Source of the DNA: Candidatus Palauibacter australiensis
GTDB taxonomy: Bacteria > Gemmatimonadota > Gemmatimonadetes > Palauibacterales > Palauibacteraceae
Direction of reading: 5' to 3'
NCBI GenBank assembly: GCA_026705295.1
Contig: JAPPBA010000078.1
Coordinates: 1 to 64,000 of the forward strand
DNA: 64,000 nucleotides
The translations under genes and the position numbers were made by a program. Below, piece after piece: positions 1 through 8,809 of the stretch. The first letter of the stretch is position 1. Each line of letters opens with the position of its first letter. The notes beneath the pieces are model-generated. The model did no database searches. It was given only the letters and a program-made list of their open reading frames with translations, and was not told the DNA's origin.

Positions 1-2
1 GG

Positions 3-539
3 TGCGGGCGCAGCATGCATCAGCGGCATCGTGCTTGTTGTTGCGGCATTCTCCTCCCCCGGCACCGCGACGCGGCGTTCGAGATCCGCGACTACATCAC
101 GCGCGGGATCAACTCGAACCGCGACGTGTTCGAGATGAACCAGCGCAACTATGCGCGCTACCGCCGCTACGGAGCCGCCTACGATCCGGATGTGTTCCGG
201 CTCCCGATGTCCGACAGCGTGCTCATCGAGATGCCGTTGCGGGGATCGAGCGGCGAGTCGCGGTTCGGATACGACCCCCGCATCACGATCTGGTCCGGCA
301 CGACGGAAGCCCCGGACGAGACGGCGTACGGCCCGTGGATGGAGCTGGTCGCCAAGGCGGGACTATCGTGGAACGAGGCGCTGCTCGACTACCTGTACGA
401 GGGAGAGCACGAGGTGAAGCGCTCCGGCTCCTTCTTCTTCGGCGGCGTGTCGCTGCGCATGAACCGCCCGCGGCCGCCCGAAGATGACGAGCAATCGGAT
501 GACGAGGAGGCCACCACGACAGACAGCGGAGGCTCGTAG
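3..539 (+). CDS. C-terminal part of an unrecognised protein, cut by the window start
   Basis: The reading frame is open from the window edge to TAG at 537-539, so only the end of the protein is present. The part from about residue 25 looks like genuine coding sequence, rich in charged and aromatic residues (for example FEIRDYITRG and FGYDPRITIW), and it ends in an acidic, Ser/Thr-rich tail. The first 20 codons in this frame look unnatural (HRACCCG). Frame 1 over the same bases instead reads as a hydrophobic, signal-like stretch (ISGIVLVVAAF), and the two frames meet at a run of five C at 56-60. The gene may therefore carry a one-base deletion there. I recognise no family and assign no function. 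Confidence 0.5.
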   Translation, partial: CGRSMHQRHRACCCGILLPRHRDAAFEIRDYITRGINSNRDVFEMNQRNYARYRRYGAAYDPDVFRLPMSDSVLIEMPLRGSSGESRFGYDPRITIWSGTTEAPDETAYGPWMELVAKAGLSWNEALLDYLYEGEHEVKRSGSFFFGGVSLRMNRPRPPEDDEQSDDEEATTTDSGGS

Positions 540-631
540 GGGAGTACTCGTGAGGGAGGATACTTGCTCCGGCCCGGCTTCGGAATTCAGGTTGGGGCGT
601 TCTCGCACCCGTTCAACGCAGGGGAATCCCG

Positions 632-1120
632 ATGCACATATCGAACCACACGTCGAACCATCCTCCGACCTCCGCCCCGTGGCGCGCGATCCGCGGATCG
701 GTCTGGATGGCGGCCGTCGCGGTCATCCTCGGCGCCTCCAGTCTCGCAGGCCAGGAGGAGGGCGGCGAGGAGGCGGAGACCGAGGAGGCCGCCGCCGCGG
801 CCAACACGACCCAGGGTGTGTTCAGCGAGGAGCAGGCCACGCGCGGCGAAGACGTCTTCTGGAACATCTGCGCGGAATGTCACTTCGAGGAGGACTTCGG
901 GGGGCCGTTCATCCAGTCGTGGGTCGGGGCCTCCGTGAAGGACCTCGTGGATGAGATCGTGGCCACGATGCCGGAGGACAATCCGGGCGGGCTGCCCGCC
1001 GAGCAGTACGTCGATGTCGTCGCCTACATGTTCAAGATCAACGGCATGCCGACCGGCGAAGACGAACTGACCGCCGAAAACGTGGACGCCGTGGAGATCG
1101 AGGTCGACCTCGACCCCTGA
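632..1120 (+). CDS. Exported monohaem cytochrome c
   Basis: A 162-residue protein with a basic N-terminus and a hydrophobic signal segment at about residues 23-40 (VWMAAVAVILGASSLAG), then an acidic Ala/Glu linker. It has a single haem c site, CAECH (Cys80, Cys83, His84), and a Met in the C-terminal part (near KINGMPTGE) that could be the distal ligand. It should be a small periplasmic or membrane-tethered electron carrier. The start at 632 is preceded by an AGGGGAA-type ribosome site. The partner oxidoreductase is not adjacent. A PQQ enzyme with its own haem domain lies at 12.8-14.7 kb, but nothing links the two directly. Confidence 0.85.
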   Translation: MHISNHTSNHPPTSAPWRAIRGSVWMAAVAVILGASSLAGQEEGGEEAETEEAAAAANTTQGVFSEEQATRGEDVFWNICAECHFEEDFGGPFIQSWVGASVKDLVDEIVATMPEDNPGGLPAEQYVDVVAYMFKINGMPTGEDELTAENVDAVEIEVDLDP

Positions 1121-1205
1121 TTCCGTGACGGATTCTCCCTGGCCGAACCCGCGTCCGCGGACCCGGTAGCGAGCCCACGCGAGCGCGCTCTTCGCCAGCG
1201 AGCCC

Positions 1206-1217
1206 CCCAATATTGGG
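1206..1217. promoter_or_regulatory. 12-bp perfect palindrome upstream of the Cache-barrel gene
   Basis: CCCAATATTGGG is fully symmetrical and AT-rich at its centre, in otherwise very GC-rich DNA, 28 bases before the next start codon. It could be an operator or part of a promoter. I see no convincing -35/-10 pair around it, so the role is a guess. Confidence 0.3.
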
Positions 1218-1245
1218 TGCGACGCGCGCATTCCGGCGTTAGAGT

Positions 1246-3816
1246 ATGACCGTCATGCGAAACCGAACGTCTTCCGTGATGATCCTGGCGCTGCTGGGCC
1301 TGGCCGTGGTCGGGCTCCGGGCGCGTCCCGCCAACGCACAGGTGCCGAAGGTCACCGCCAGTGAGGTGGTGGACCGCGAGACCCTGAAGGGGTTCGTGAC
1401 CTGGGCGACGGCCGTCTCCGCCGCCATTACCGACATCAACGAGGGGTCCCGGCTCATCCAGGCCGTGAGGACGGAGGGCAGCGACTACAACGTGGGGAAC
1501 ATGTACCTGATCCTCATGACCCCCGATGGACAGGTGTTCATCCACGGCGAAGACCCTCACATCGATGGCACGAACGTCTCTGAGGTGGTGGACGAAAACG
1601 GGACCAAAGTCGTCCGGCAGATGCTTGACGCCGCGGCGGCCGGGGGCGGCTTCGTGGAGTGGTGCTGGGACGACCCGCAGGATCCGGGTGACTCCCGCTG
1701 CAAGGACAGCTACGCCCTTCAGTACCATTCCCAGGTGCTCGGAGCGGATCTGGTCATAGTCGGGGGGTACTACCAGAACCTTTCGAACGCCGGGCAGCCG
1801 CTCCCTCCCGTCCCGCATCCGGAGGTCACCGCCGCCGATGTGGTAGACCGCGAGACGCTGAGGCAGTTCGTGCATGGCTCTCTCGACTGGCTGCTCGAAC
1901 TCGTCGGGCAGGTCGGTTTCCAGCGCGCGACCGAGTGGAAGGCCTTGATGCGGGAGGAGGGCGGCCCGTTCAAGTCCGGCCCGATCTATCTCTTCGTCTT
2001 CACTCCCGAAGGTTATGTGATCTTCCACGGCGCGGACCCCTGGCGTGAAGGCCGTACGGCGATCGACAACACGGACTTCCGGGGGAGGCCGTTCGTAAGG
2101 GAAGTCATCGCCGTAGCCCAGGGGGGTGGAGGATTTGTCGAGTACTTCTGGGATGACCCGACGGTACAGGGGGATGAGGACACCGGAACGCCCAAGGTGA
2201 GTTACGCCGTCTCGTACAAGAGCGACCTGCCCATCTACCAAGGCGTCGAGTTCATCGTCGGCGCCGGATTCTATCGGAATTTCTCCACCGCCGAGGCGGA
2301 GATGGCGGCGGCCGACTGGCTCGAGCGGTTCGGCCGCTCGGTGGCGAGCCAGGCCATGGAGATGATCGGCGACCGCGTCTCGCACGCGGCCGGTGGACCG
2401 GACCAGGTGACGGTCGGCGGGCGCACGATCGACCTCGCGGCGCCGGGCGCGCGAGGCGGACCGTTCGGCGGCCTCAACGCCCTGGCGTCCGCGGCTTCCC
2501 CCGCGAGCCGGATGGCGCCGACGGCATTCCTCCCCTCGTCCGTGGGCGGACTCCTCGGTGAGACCTCCTTCCAGGTCTCCACCGGGCAGGATGCGGGGGG
2601 CGGCGGCGACTACTCGCTCTGGGGCGCGGGAGAATTGACGCGCTTCTCGGCCGGCGAGGGCGGTGGGTCGGGTCACGGCGAAATCGTCACCGCCGCGCTT
2701 GGCGCCGACTACAGGTTCGGATCGGTACTCGCCGGGCTCGCCGTGTCCCGCAGTCTCGGGTCGGGTGGATTCGACCTGGGACGTGCCGGAGAAGATGACG
2801 CCGGCGACGTGTCGACGAGACTGACCAGCGCCTTCCCCTACGCCCGGCTCGCACTCAGCGATCGCCTCTCCCTGTGGGGCGCACTCGGGTACGGGTTCGG
2901 CCGGCTGGACATCTCCGGGAGCGGAGAGCAGGAGCCTTCGAGCGACATCTCCATGCGCATGGTCGGACTGGGGGCGCAGGGTGAGCTTGTGCGGGCCGAC
3001 GATCCGGGAGACTTCAAGCTCGCGCTGCGGTCGGATGGCTTCGTCGCGCAGATGAACTCGGAGGAGGTCGATGGTCGGCACGAACTCACGACCGACGTGA
3101 GTCGCGTGCGCGTGATGTTCGATGCCTCGAGGGGATACACGCTCTCGTCCGGCGAGATGGTCCAGCCGAACCTGCGGGTCGGCATGAGACGCGACGGGGG
3201 CGACGTGGACACCGGCTTCGGGATGGAACTGGGAGTCGGTCTCGCGTTCCTCGACCTGGAGCGGGGCCTCACGGTCTCCGTGCACGGGCGCAAGCTCGTG
3301 GCGCACGAACAGAGCCACTACGAGGAGTGGGGGCTCGGCGGGTCGATCACGCTCAACCCGCAGGGGGCGGGACGCGGGCTGTCGCTCCGCGCGAGTCCCT
3401 CCTGGGGGTCGACGGCGAGCGGTCTGGCGCGGCTCTGGGCGCAGGGCGCGACCGGATTGACGCCGAACGCCTACGGCTACGGCCACGGCAGCCGCCGGCT
3501 TGATGCGGAGATCGGATACGGCGTCGACGCGCTGGCGGGCCGGGGCACCTTCACGCCGTACGCGAGACTGGTCCTGTCGGAGCAGCCGGGCGCGGGTCCG
3601 TCCGGCGCGGGCCAATTGGGCGCGGGCCCGTTCCAGGGTCCGCTGGCGCTGGTTCCGCTCCAGGGATCGGGGCAGAGCCTGTACGGCTACCATCTGGGCG
3701 GGCGTCTCAACGTCGGTTCGGGCCTCTGGCTGAACGTCGAGGGGGGCCGGAACGCCTACGGCGCCGCGTCGGGCCCGGCGAATAGCGTGACGCTCAACCT
3801 CGCCATGAACTGGTAG
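1246..3816 (+). CDS. Tandem Cache-like sensor domains fused to an autotransporter-type outer-membrane barrel
   Basis: An 856-residue protein with a signal peptide at residues 1-31. Two related modules follow, about 35-175 and 190-350. Each opens with VVDRETL, contains a (I/L)F(V)xTP(E/D)G segment ending in (F/I)HG, then a GGGFVE(W/Y) segment, and closes with a VGxxYxN strand. This is the look of single Cache domains. A linker WLERFGRSVASQ at about 355 resembles those that precede autotransporter barrels. From about 435 to the end there are alternating amphipathic strands, and the protein ends in Trp (NLAMNW), as outer-membrane barrels do. A Gly-Ala-Gly-Pro repeat near residue 785 (GAGPSGAGQLGAGPF) probably sits in a loop. 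A ligand-binding surface protein is likely. An alternative start is ATG 1255. Confidence 0.75.
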   Translation: MTVMRNRTSSVMILALLGLAVVGLRARPANAQVPKVTASEVVDRETLKGFVTWATAVSAAITDINEGSRLIQAVRTEGSDYNVGNMYLILMTPDGQVFIHGEDPHIDGTNVSEVVDENGTKVVRQMLDAAAAGGGFVEWCWDDPQDPGDSRCKDSYALQYHSQVLGADLVIVGGYYQNLSNAGQPLPPVPHPEVTAADVVDRETLRQFVHGSLDWLLELVGQVGFQRATEWKALMREEGGPFKSGPIYLFVFTPEGYVIFHGADPWREGRTAIDNTDFRGRPFVREVIAVAQGGGGFVEYFWDDPTVQGDEDTGTPKVSYAVSYKSDLPIYQGVEFIVGAGFYRNFSTAEAEMAAADWLERFGRSVASQAMEMIGDRVSHAAGGPDQVTVGGRTIDLAAPGARGGPFGGLNALASAASPASRMAPTAFLPSSVGGLLGETSFQVSTGQDAGGGGDYSLWGAGELTRFSAGEGGGSGHGEIVTAALGADYRFGSVLAGLAVSRSLGSGGFDLGRAGEDDAGDVSTRLTSAFPYARLALSDRLSLWGALGYGFGRLDISGSGEQEPSSDISMRMVGLGAQGELVRADDPGDFKLALRSDGFVAQMNSEEVDGRHELTTDVSRVRVMFDASRGYTLSSGEMVQPNLRVGMRRDGGDVDTGFGMELGVGLAFLDLERGLTVSVHGRKLVAHEQSHYEEWGLGGSITLNPQGAGRGLSLRASPSWGSTASGLARLWAQGATGLTPNAYGYGHGSRRLDAEIGYGVDALAGRGTFTPYARLVLSEQPGAGPSGAGQLGAGPFQGPLALVPLQGSGQSLYGYHLGGRLNVGSGLWLNVEGGRNAYGAASGPANSVTLNLAMNW

Positions 3817-3877
3817 GAGACGTGGCCAGGGCCGACCGCCCATCCCCGGGCGGCCGACCCCGCCGGTCGCCCGAGTC

Positions 3878-4408
3878 GTGAAACCACCTACGGATTCCTA
3901 CACGGCGCCGGACTCCCTCGCCGGGATCCGCGCCGGCATCGGCCGCTGCCTCGAACGAGCCGACGACGTTGACCGGCTGGCCCTCTCCGCGCCCGAAGTC
4001 TCGGCGTGGAGCGTCCAGGATCACCTGGAGCACCTGCTCTTCTCCGACCGAAACGTGCTGGACTGGGTCGTAGCGGCGCTGGCCCGACCGAACCCGGCGA
4101 CGAGGGAACAGTTCCCGCAGGAGATCGGCGTGGCGCTCCTGGCGCGCGGATCGATCCCGCGCGGTCGGGGCCCCGCGCCCGACTTCACGCTACCTACTGG
4201 TCTGGCATCTGCTGACGTCCGGGCGGGTTTCGAGGCGTTGCGTGCGCTGACGGCGGGCCTCGAGCCGCGAGGGGCGGAACTGGACGCCTGCCGGCTCACG
4301 CTCCCGCATCACGTGCTGGGCCACTTCACGCCCGCCGAGTGGCTACGCTTCCTCCACCTCCACCACCAGCATCACGAAGCCATCATCCACGACATCCTGG
4401 CCGCCTGA
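3878..4408 (+). CDS. DinB-superfamily protein
   Basis: A 176-residue protein starting at GTG 3878. The pattern is that of the DinB/YfiT four-helix fold: an N-terminal helix, then WSVQDHLEHLL with His49 and His52, and a C-terminal histidine-rich helix (LHHQHHEAIIHDI) that would complete the usual three-histidine metal site. Members include thiol-dependent transferases and many proteins of unknown role, so only the fold can be stated. It lies 61 bases after the Cache-barrel gene on the same strand and runs towards cstA on the other strand. A small metal-dependent cytoplasmic enzyme is likely. Confidence 0.7.
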   Translation: MKPPTDSYTAPDSLAGIRAGIGRCLERADDVDRLALSAPEVSAWSVQDHLEHLLFSDRNVLDWVVAALARPNPATREQFPQEIGVALLARGSIPRGRGPAPDFTLPTGLASADVRAGFEALRALTAGLEPRGAELDACRLTLPHHVLGHFTPAEWLRFLHLHHQHHEAIIHDILAA

Positions 4409-4424
4409 ACGAAGGGTCCGGCGG

Positions 4425-6197
4425 CTACGCCTGGGCTCTTCCCGCGCGGACGCGGCGGATGGCGGCGGCACCCTCGAGGAGGAGCCAGATCTCGAGGATG
4501 AAGATCGCGGCCCCGATCACGAGCAGCAACCAGTCGTTCGACCCGAAGTAGCGGTCGAGGTTGATGATCATGGCCCACGTCGTCATCAGGAGGAGGAACG
4601 ACATCGGGATCATCGTCACCCAGAAGGGGCGTCCCTTCCCCATCAGGAAGAGCGACACGATGAGGAGCGTGAGGCCGGCCAGGAGCTGGTTCGTGGTGCC
4701 GAACAGCGGCCAGATCATCATGCCGCCGGCGCCCCGGTCGACCGAGAGGGCGAGGAGCGCGCAACTGGCGACCGCGATCCCCGTCGCCACCCAGCGGTTC
4801 TGGATCGCCTTCACCTTGTACTCGACGCCGAGTTCGCTGATGATGTAGCGCTGCAGCCGGATCGCGGTATCCAGCGTCGTGGCGGCGAAGCTGATCACGA
4901 CGACCGACGCGAAGATCACGGCCACGCTCTCGGGAATCCCCAGGCCGCCCGCGAGCACGCCCACGCCGTTCACGAAAGCCGTCGTGGCGCCCGCGGTGGC
5001 CGCCTCGAAGCTCCCATAGTGCTGCTGCCAGAGCGCGAGGCCCTGCGTCGCGCCCACGTCGCGGCTGAGGTAGATGGCGAAGCCCGCCGTACACGCGATG
5101 ATCGACGTGACGGCAAGCGAGCCTTCGCCGATGGCGCCGCCGTAGCCCACGTAGCGCGCCTCCGCCTCATTCGCGAGCTGTTTCGATGAAGTACCGGACG
5201 CCACGAGGCCGTGGAAGCCGCTGATCGCGCCGCACGCGATGGTGATGAAGAGGAGCGGCAGCCAGCCCGGCGTGTCGGCGGGCAGATCCGTGTTCACCGT
5301 GGGCGCCACGACCTCCGGGTTCACCACGATCACGCCGAGGCTGATGATGCCGAGCGCGACGAAGAGCTGATGCCCGTTCACGTAGTCGCGCGGCTGCAGG
5401 AGCAGCCACACCGGCAGCACCGAGGCGACGAACGTGTACGCGAAGAGGATCGCGATCCATCCCACGCGCCGCCCATCCGCCGCCGCCGCCTCCCCCGCCG
5501 CGGCCGCATCCCCTCCCGCCGCGGCCATTTGCGCCTCGGTCGGGCTGAACCCGATGAAGTCGGGCAGCGTGAACGGCATGTCCTGCCCGAACCAGATCAG
5601 CACGTACAGCGTCGCCAGCGCCCCCAGCGACGGGACGAGGATCCCCGTCCCCGTCCGGTAGATGAGGAAGCCGACGATGAGCGCCACGACGAGCGACCCC
5701 CACACCGGGACCACGGCGCCGGGGTTGGCCATGAACAGGTTCGCGATGATGACGGCGAACACCGCATTCACCATCAGGAGCAGGAAGAAGATGATGAGGA
5801 GGAAGAGGACGCGGGCGCGCTGGCCGAGGATCGACTCGGTCAGCGTCCCGATCGAGCGGCCCTTGTGGCGGCTCGAGATCCACAGGGCGCTGAAGTCGTG
5901 CACCGCCCCCGCGAAAACCGTCCCGAGCACAACCCACAGGAAGGCCGGCAGCCAGCCCCAGATGACGGCGATCGCCGGGCCCACGATCGGCGCCGCCCCC
6001 GCCACCGACGTGAAGTGGTGCCCGAAGAGGACGTGCTTGTTCGTCGGCACGTAGTCGACGCCGTCCCGGAACTCGTGCGCCGGCGTGACGAAGTCCGGGT
6101 CGAGCTTGAAGACCTTGCCCGCGATGAAGCGCGAGTAGATGAGGACTCCCGTGAGGAAGGCCGACAGACCAATCACCAGCAGGACGATCGCGCTCAT
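4425..6197 (-). CDS. cstA: CstA-family carbon starvation transporter
   Basis: A 590-residue multi-spanning membrane protein with clear CstA signatures: an N-terminal helix (SAIVLLVIGLSAFLTG), FGHHFTSVAGAAPIVGPA, GAVHDFSALW, the SGTSSKQ region and FGTTNQLLAG. The family carries pyruvate or peptides across the inner membrane during nutrient limitation. It is shorter than E. coli CstA (about 700 residues). An Ala-rich insert near residue 235 (GGDAAAAGEAAAADG) lies in a loop. I chose ATG 6197 because GGAGGGGG precedes it, and it overlaps the stop of the ArsA-like gene by four bases (ATGA). That puts it third in an operon after a small CC protein and an ATPase. Confidence 0.93.
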   Translation of the reverse strand: MSAIVLLVIGLSAFLTGVLIYSRFIAGKVFKLDPDFVTPAHEFRDGVDYVPTNKHVLFGHHFTSVAGAAPIVGPAIAVIWGWLPAFLWVVLGTVFAGAVHDFSALWISSRHKGRSIGTLTESILGQRARVLFLLIIFFLLLMVNAVFAVIIANLFMANPGAVVPVWGSLVVALIVGFLIYRTGTGILVPSLGALATLYVLIWFGQDMPFTLPDFIGFSPTEAQMAAAGGDAAAAGEAAAADGRRVGWIAILFAYTFVASVLPVWLLLQPRDYVNGHQLFVALGIISLGVIVVNPEVVAPTVNTDLPADTPGWLPLLFITIACGAISGFHGLVASGTSSKQLANEAEARYVGYGGAIGEGSLAVTSIIACTAGFAIYLSRDVGATQGLALWQQHYGSFEAATAGATTAFVNGVGVLAGGLGIPESVAVIFASVVVISFAATTLDTAIRLQRYIISELGVEYKVKAIQNRWVATGIAVASCALLALSVDRGAGGMMIWPLFGTTNQLLAGLTLLIVSLFLMGKGRPFWVTMIPMSFLLLMTTWAMIINLDRYFGSNDWLLLVIGAAIFILEIWLLLEGAAAIRRVRAGRAQA

Positions 6198-7213
6198 CGG
6201 ACAACCCCCTCCGTAGTATCGAGTACGGTGGTATCGAGTACGGGAATCCGTCCAAGTGCGTCCACGCCCACGGGATCGGAGTCCTGGAGGTCGACGCGGA
6301 GGACGGGCCAATCTCCAAGAGACTGCGAGATCCTCGCAAGATAGGCGGCCTGGCGTTCGCGCCTGGCGGCGAGGAATGGGTCCTCCGCCGCGCCGCCTTC
6401 GCGCTCCGGGAGCACGAGGTTCACGACGACGGCTCCCACCGGGACATCGTGCTTCGCGAGGGCCTTGACCGCCTTCTCCGTCTCCCAGATCGGCAGGCGT
6501 TCGGGGATCACGACGAACACGAAGGCCGTCCGGCGGGGGTTGGTGAGGACCCGGCGCGCCGCCTCAAAGCGGTCCCGGCGTTCCTCGAGCGCCCGCAGGA
6601 GAGGGTCGTTATCGAGATCGTCCGCCTCGGGCCCCGCCACGTTCTTCCACATCCGCGAGAGGGCGCCCACCTTCCGCCGGCGCTTGATGAGCCCGCCGAT
6701 CCAGGTCGTCATCAGCTCCGGCAGGGAGAGCAGCCGCAGCGTCTGGCCGGTGGGCGCCGTGTCGAAGACGATCCGGTCGTAGGCGTCCCCTTCGGCCTCG
6801 AGGATGTGCGTGAAGCGGTCGAAGACGGCCGACTCCACGGCCCCGGGAGAGACCCGCGCGATGTCGATCTGCCGGTAGACCTCACCCAGGAGCCGCGGGG
6901 GCGCGGCCGACTCGACGCGCGACTTGACCGCCTCGATGTAGCGGTCCGCCTCCCGCTCCGGATCGACCTCCATGGCCCAGCAACCCTCGGCGACCTGCCG
7001 CGGCCGGTCCCCCAGCTTCGCCTGGAGTACGTCCCCGGTGGAGTGCGCCGGATCGGTGGACACGAGGAGGGTTCGCCGCCCCCGCGAGGCCATGTCCAGC
7101 GCGGCCACGGCGGCCATGGTCGTCTTCCCCACCCCGCCCTTGCCGCCGAAGAAGAGGACCGGCCGGTCCGGGAACGGCAGCGGGGCCCGCCGCGAATCCG
7201 CGTCGCTCAGCAA
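6194..7213 (-). CDS. ArsA-family P-loop ATPase linked to cstA
   Basis: A protein of about 339 residues with the deviant Walker A of the ArsA/GET3 class, GGKGGVGKTT (residues 23-32 from the TTG start), followed by STDPAHS (switch I) and FDTAPTGQTLRLL (switch II/Walker B). There is a single ATPase half, not the tandem ArsA. No arsenite genes are nearby. No ATG exists in the right place; TTG 7213 overlaps the last codons of the upstream CC gene by seven bases, and CTG 7216 or 7210 are alternatives. Its place between a CstA accessory-like protein and CstA suggests a role in assembling or controlling that transporter, which is inference. Confidence 0.85.
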   Translation of the reverse strand: MLSDADSRRAPLPFPDRPVLFFGGKGGVGKTTMAAVAALDMASRGRRTLLVSTDPAHSTGDVLQAKLGDRPRQVAEGCWAMEVDPEREADRYIEAVKSRVESAAPPRLLGEVYRQIDIARVSPGAVESAVFDRFTHILEAEGDAYDRIVFDTAPTGQTLRLLSLPELMTTWIGGLIKRRRKVGALSRMWKNVAGPEADDLDNDPLLRALEERRDRFEAARRVLTNPRRTAFVFVVIPERLPIWETEKAVKALAKHDVPVGAVVVNLVLPEREGGAAEDPFLAARRERQAAYLARISQSLGDWPVLRVDLQDSDPVGVDALGRIPVLDTTVLDTTEGVVR

Positions 7214-7491
7214 CAGCGGAAGCCGCCTTCTGGCCCGCGCTCCATCCCGACCCGGACGTGCCACTCGTGAAACTCCTCGATGAGCGACGGATACAGCTCG
7301 AGCATGTAGAACTGGACCGGGTTCGGCACGCCGAGGAGGTCGGAGAAGCCCATCAGCATGAACGCATCGTGCTGCCGCAGGTACTCGCGGTGGATCGTCG
7401 CGCGGTAGGGGGCGATGTACAGCCCCTCGTAAATCTCGCGCGCCGCCCGGAGCCGGCGCCGCCAGCGCGGCACGGTCGTCGTCACAGCCAT
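7207..7491 (-). CDS. Small protein ending in Cys-Cys, probable CstA accessory
   Basis: A 94-residue protein with no signal peptide or membrane helix, starting at ATG 7491 with AGGGGA upstream. It is rich in Arg and aromatic residues (IYEGLYIAPYRATIHREYLRQHD) and ends GGFRCC, so the last two residues are cysteines. E. coli YbdD and YjiX, the small partners of CstA and BtsT, also end in Arg-Cys-Cys after glycines. Related proteins are annotated in databases as 'cory-CC-star', as I recall. Position at the head of an operon with an ArsA-type ATPase and CstA supports a transporter-partner role. The body of the protein is longer than YbdD and only loosely similar. Confidence 0.75.
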   Translation of the reverse strand: MAVTTTVPRWRRRLRAAREIYEGLYIAPYRATIHREYLRQHDAFMLMGFSDLLGVPNPVQFYMLELYPSLIEEFHEWHVRVGMERGPEGGFRCC

Positions 7492-7612
7492 GTCGGCGTC
7501 CCCTGATCCAATTGCCGTTTTGCGTCGCAAAGCGGAAGAAGCGATGCCGAAATCGCACGCACGCTCCTGCGCGTCAAGGTACGGCCGCGCACCGGGGGAG
7601 CGAATCCAGGGC

Positions 7613-8809
7613 TCAGCGGCCCGCGCCGCCGGCCGGTTGGCGCGCTTCCCAGGCGCGGATGCGGGGGATGGCGGCGTCGAAGATGCGCTCGTAGTTGAGC
7701 CGCTCGACCTGGGCGCGGACCGCGGGGTCGAGCCGTTCCCACAGCGGGTCGTAGACCGTGTAGTTGGCGACGTAGCCCTCCCAGTCGGCGGGGGCCACGG
7801 CGTCGGTGCCGAACAGGAACCGCGTCGGGTGCCGGCCGATCAGGGTCGCCCACGCATCGGCGCTCGCGTCATCGCCCACGATGTACCTGGCTACCTCGTC
7901 CCAGGAGATGTCGAGCGCCACATGGTCGTAGCGCGGGTCGGACAGCCAACCGTCGAGCCACGCGACGTGCCCGTCCGAAGGTCCGACGAAGCGGCCCAGG
8001 CCGGTGTGGGCCCAGATGATCGTCGTCCCGGGGTGGCGGGCGAACACGTCCAGCACGTCCGCCGCGTGATCCGGCGGATCGCCCGGACGGACCTGGTCGA
8101 CGTCGTTGTGGAGGATGACGACGAGACCGATCTCCGCCGCCGTGGCCAGGATCCGGTCGAGGGCGGGATTTCGCAGGCTCGCCGCGTGCCCGGCGACCTT
8201 GGAGGACACGAACTCCTTGTGGATGGTGAACTCGCCGATGCCGGCGAACACGCCGGGGAAGGTGAGCAGGACGCGCTCGATGTGGTCGGAGGCGTACATG
8301 TCCGACGGGTTGAAGCCCGTGATCATGGGGTCGACGCGGCTGCGGTCCTCCTCGGGCAGCGACAGATACTCCCGCGCGATCACGGCGTCCACGAACGAGT
8401 AGTAGTACAGGTCCGCGTTCGTCCGCAGGTAGTAGTCGGGCGCGCGCTCGCCCGACAGGAAGTAGTCCCACTTCTGCTGCAGCGGGATCCCGAACATGGC
8501 CACGCGCCCCACCCGCCCGGCCGTCATGTCGAGGAACGCGCGCGCCGTCGGGCCGCGCTGGATGTAGTTCAGAAGATGGAAGTGGGAGTCGTTGAAGAGC
8601 GCCGTTCCGGACGCCGGTCCCGCGGCCGTCGCCGGGACCGGGGTACCGGTTTCGGCGGAAGGCGCCGCCGAGACAAACGGGGTTGGATCTGCGGCGGGCG
8701 GTGCGGCCGGAATCGACCCGATTGCGGGCGGGCCGCGCCCCGTCGCGCAGGCGGCGAAGAGCGCCGTCGCCACTACACCCGCCGCACGGGTCCGCCAGCG
8801 CGGTCTCAC
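7613..8809 (-). CDS. Amidohydrolase-family lipoprotein
   Basis: A 398-residue protein. GTG 8809 overlaps the stop of the gamma-glutamyltransferase gene (GTGA), making it the third gene of that operon. A lipoprotein signal ends in LFAAC with Cys21, followed by a Pro/Ala-rich linker to about residue 68. The amidohydrolase barrel begins with DSHFHLL (His76, His78). A later VILHNDVDQ strand, IIWAHTGLG and a final FLFGTDAVAP supply the other expected metal and acid residues. Related proteins include the amidohydrolase_2 group of decarboxylases and lactonases. The substrate cannot be told from sequence. It should face the periplasm, tethered to a membrane. Confidence 0.8.
   Translation of the reverse strand: MRPRWRTRAAGVVATALFAACATGRGPPAIGSIPAAPPAADPTPFVSAAPSAETGTPVPATAAGPASGTALFNDSHFHLLNYIQRGPTARAFLDMTAGRVGRVAMFGIPLQQKWDYFLSGERAPDYYLRTNADLYYYSFVDAVIAREYLSLPEEDRSRVDPMITGFNPSDMYASDHIERVLLTFPGVFAGIGEFTIHKEFVSSKVAGHAASLRNPALDRILATAAEIGLVVILHNDVDQVRPGDPPDHAADVLDVFARHPGTTIIWAHTGLGRFVGPSDGHVAWLDGWLSDPRYDHVALDISWDEVARYIVGDDASADAWATLIGRHPTRFLFGTDAVAPADWEGYVANYTVYDPLWERLDPAVRAQVERLNYERIFDAAIPRIRAWEARQPAGGAGR

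Noticed and set aside
1024-3843. A 939-codon open frame on the minus strand across the Cache-barrel gene
   Set aside because: It is a by-product of high GC content: its translation is Arg/Ala/Pro/Gly-rich with no family features, while the plus-strand frame has a signal peptide, repeated domains and a barrel.
6194-7213. Arsenite resistance function for the ArsA-like ATPase
   Set aside because: It is a single ATPase half with no arsB, arsD or arsR nearby, and it is coupled to cstA. The family name does not imply arsenic here.
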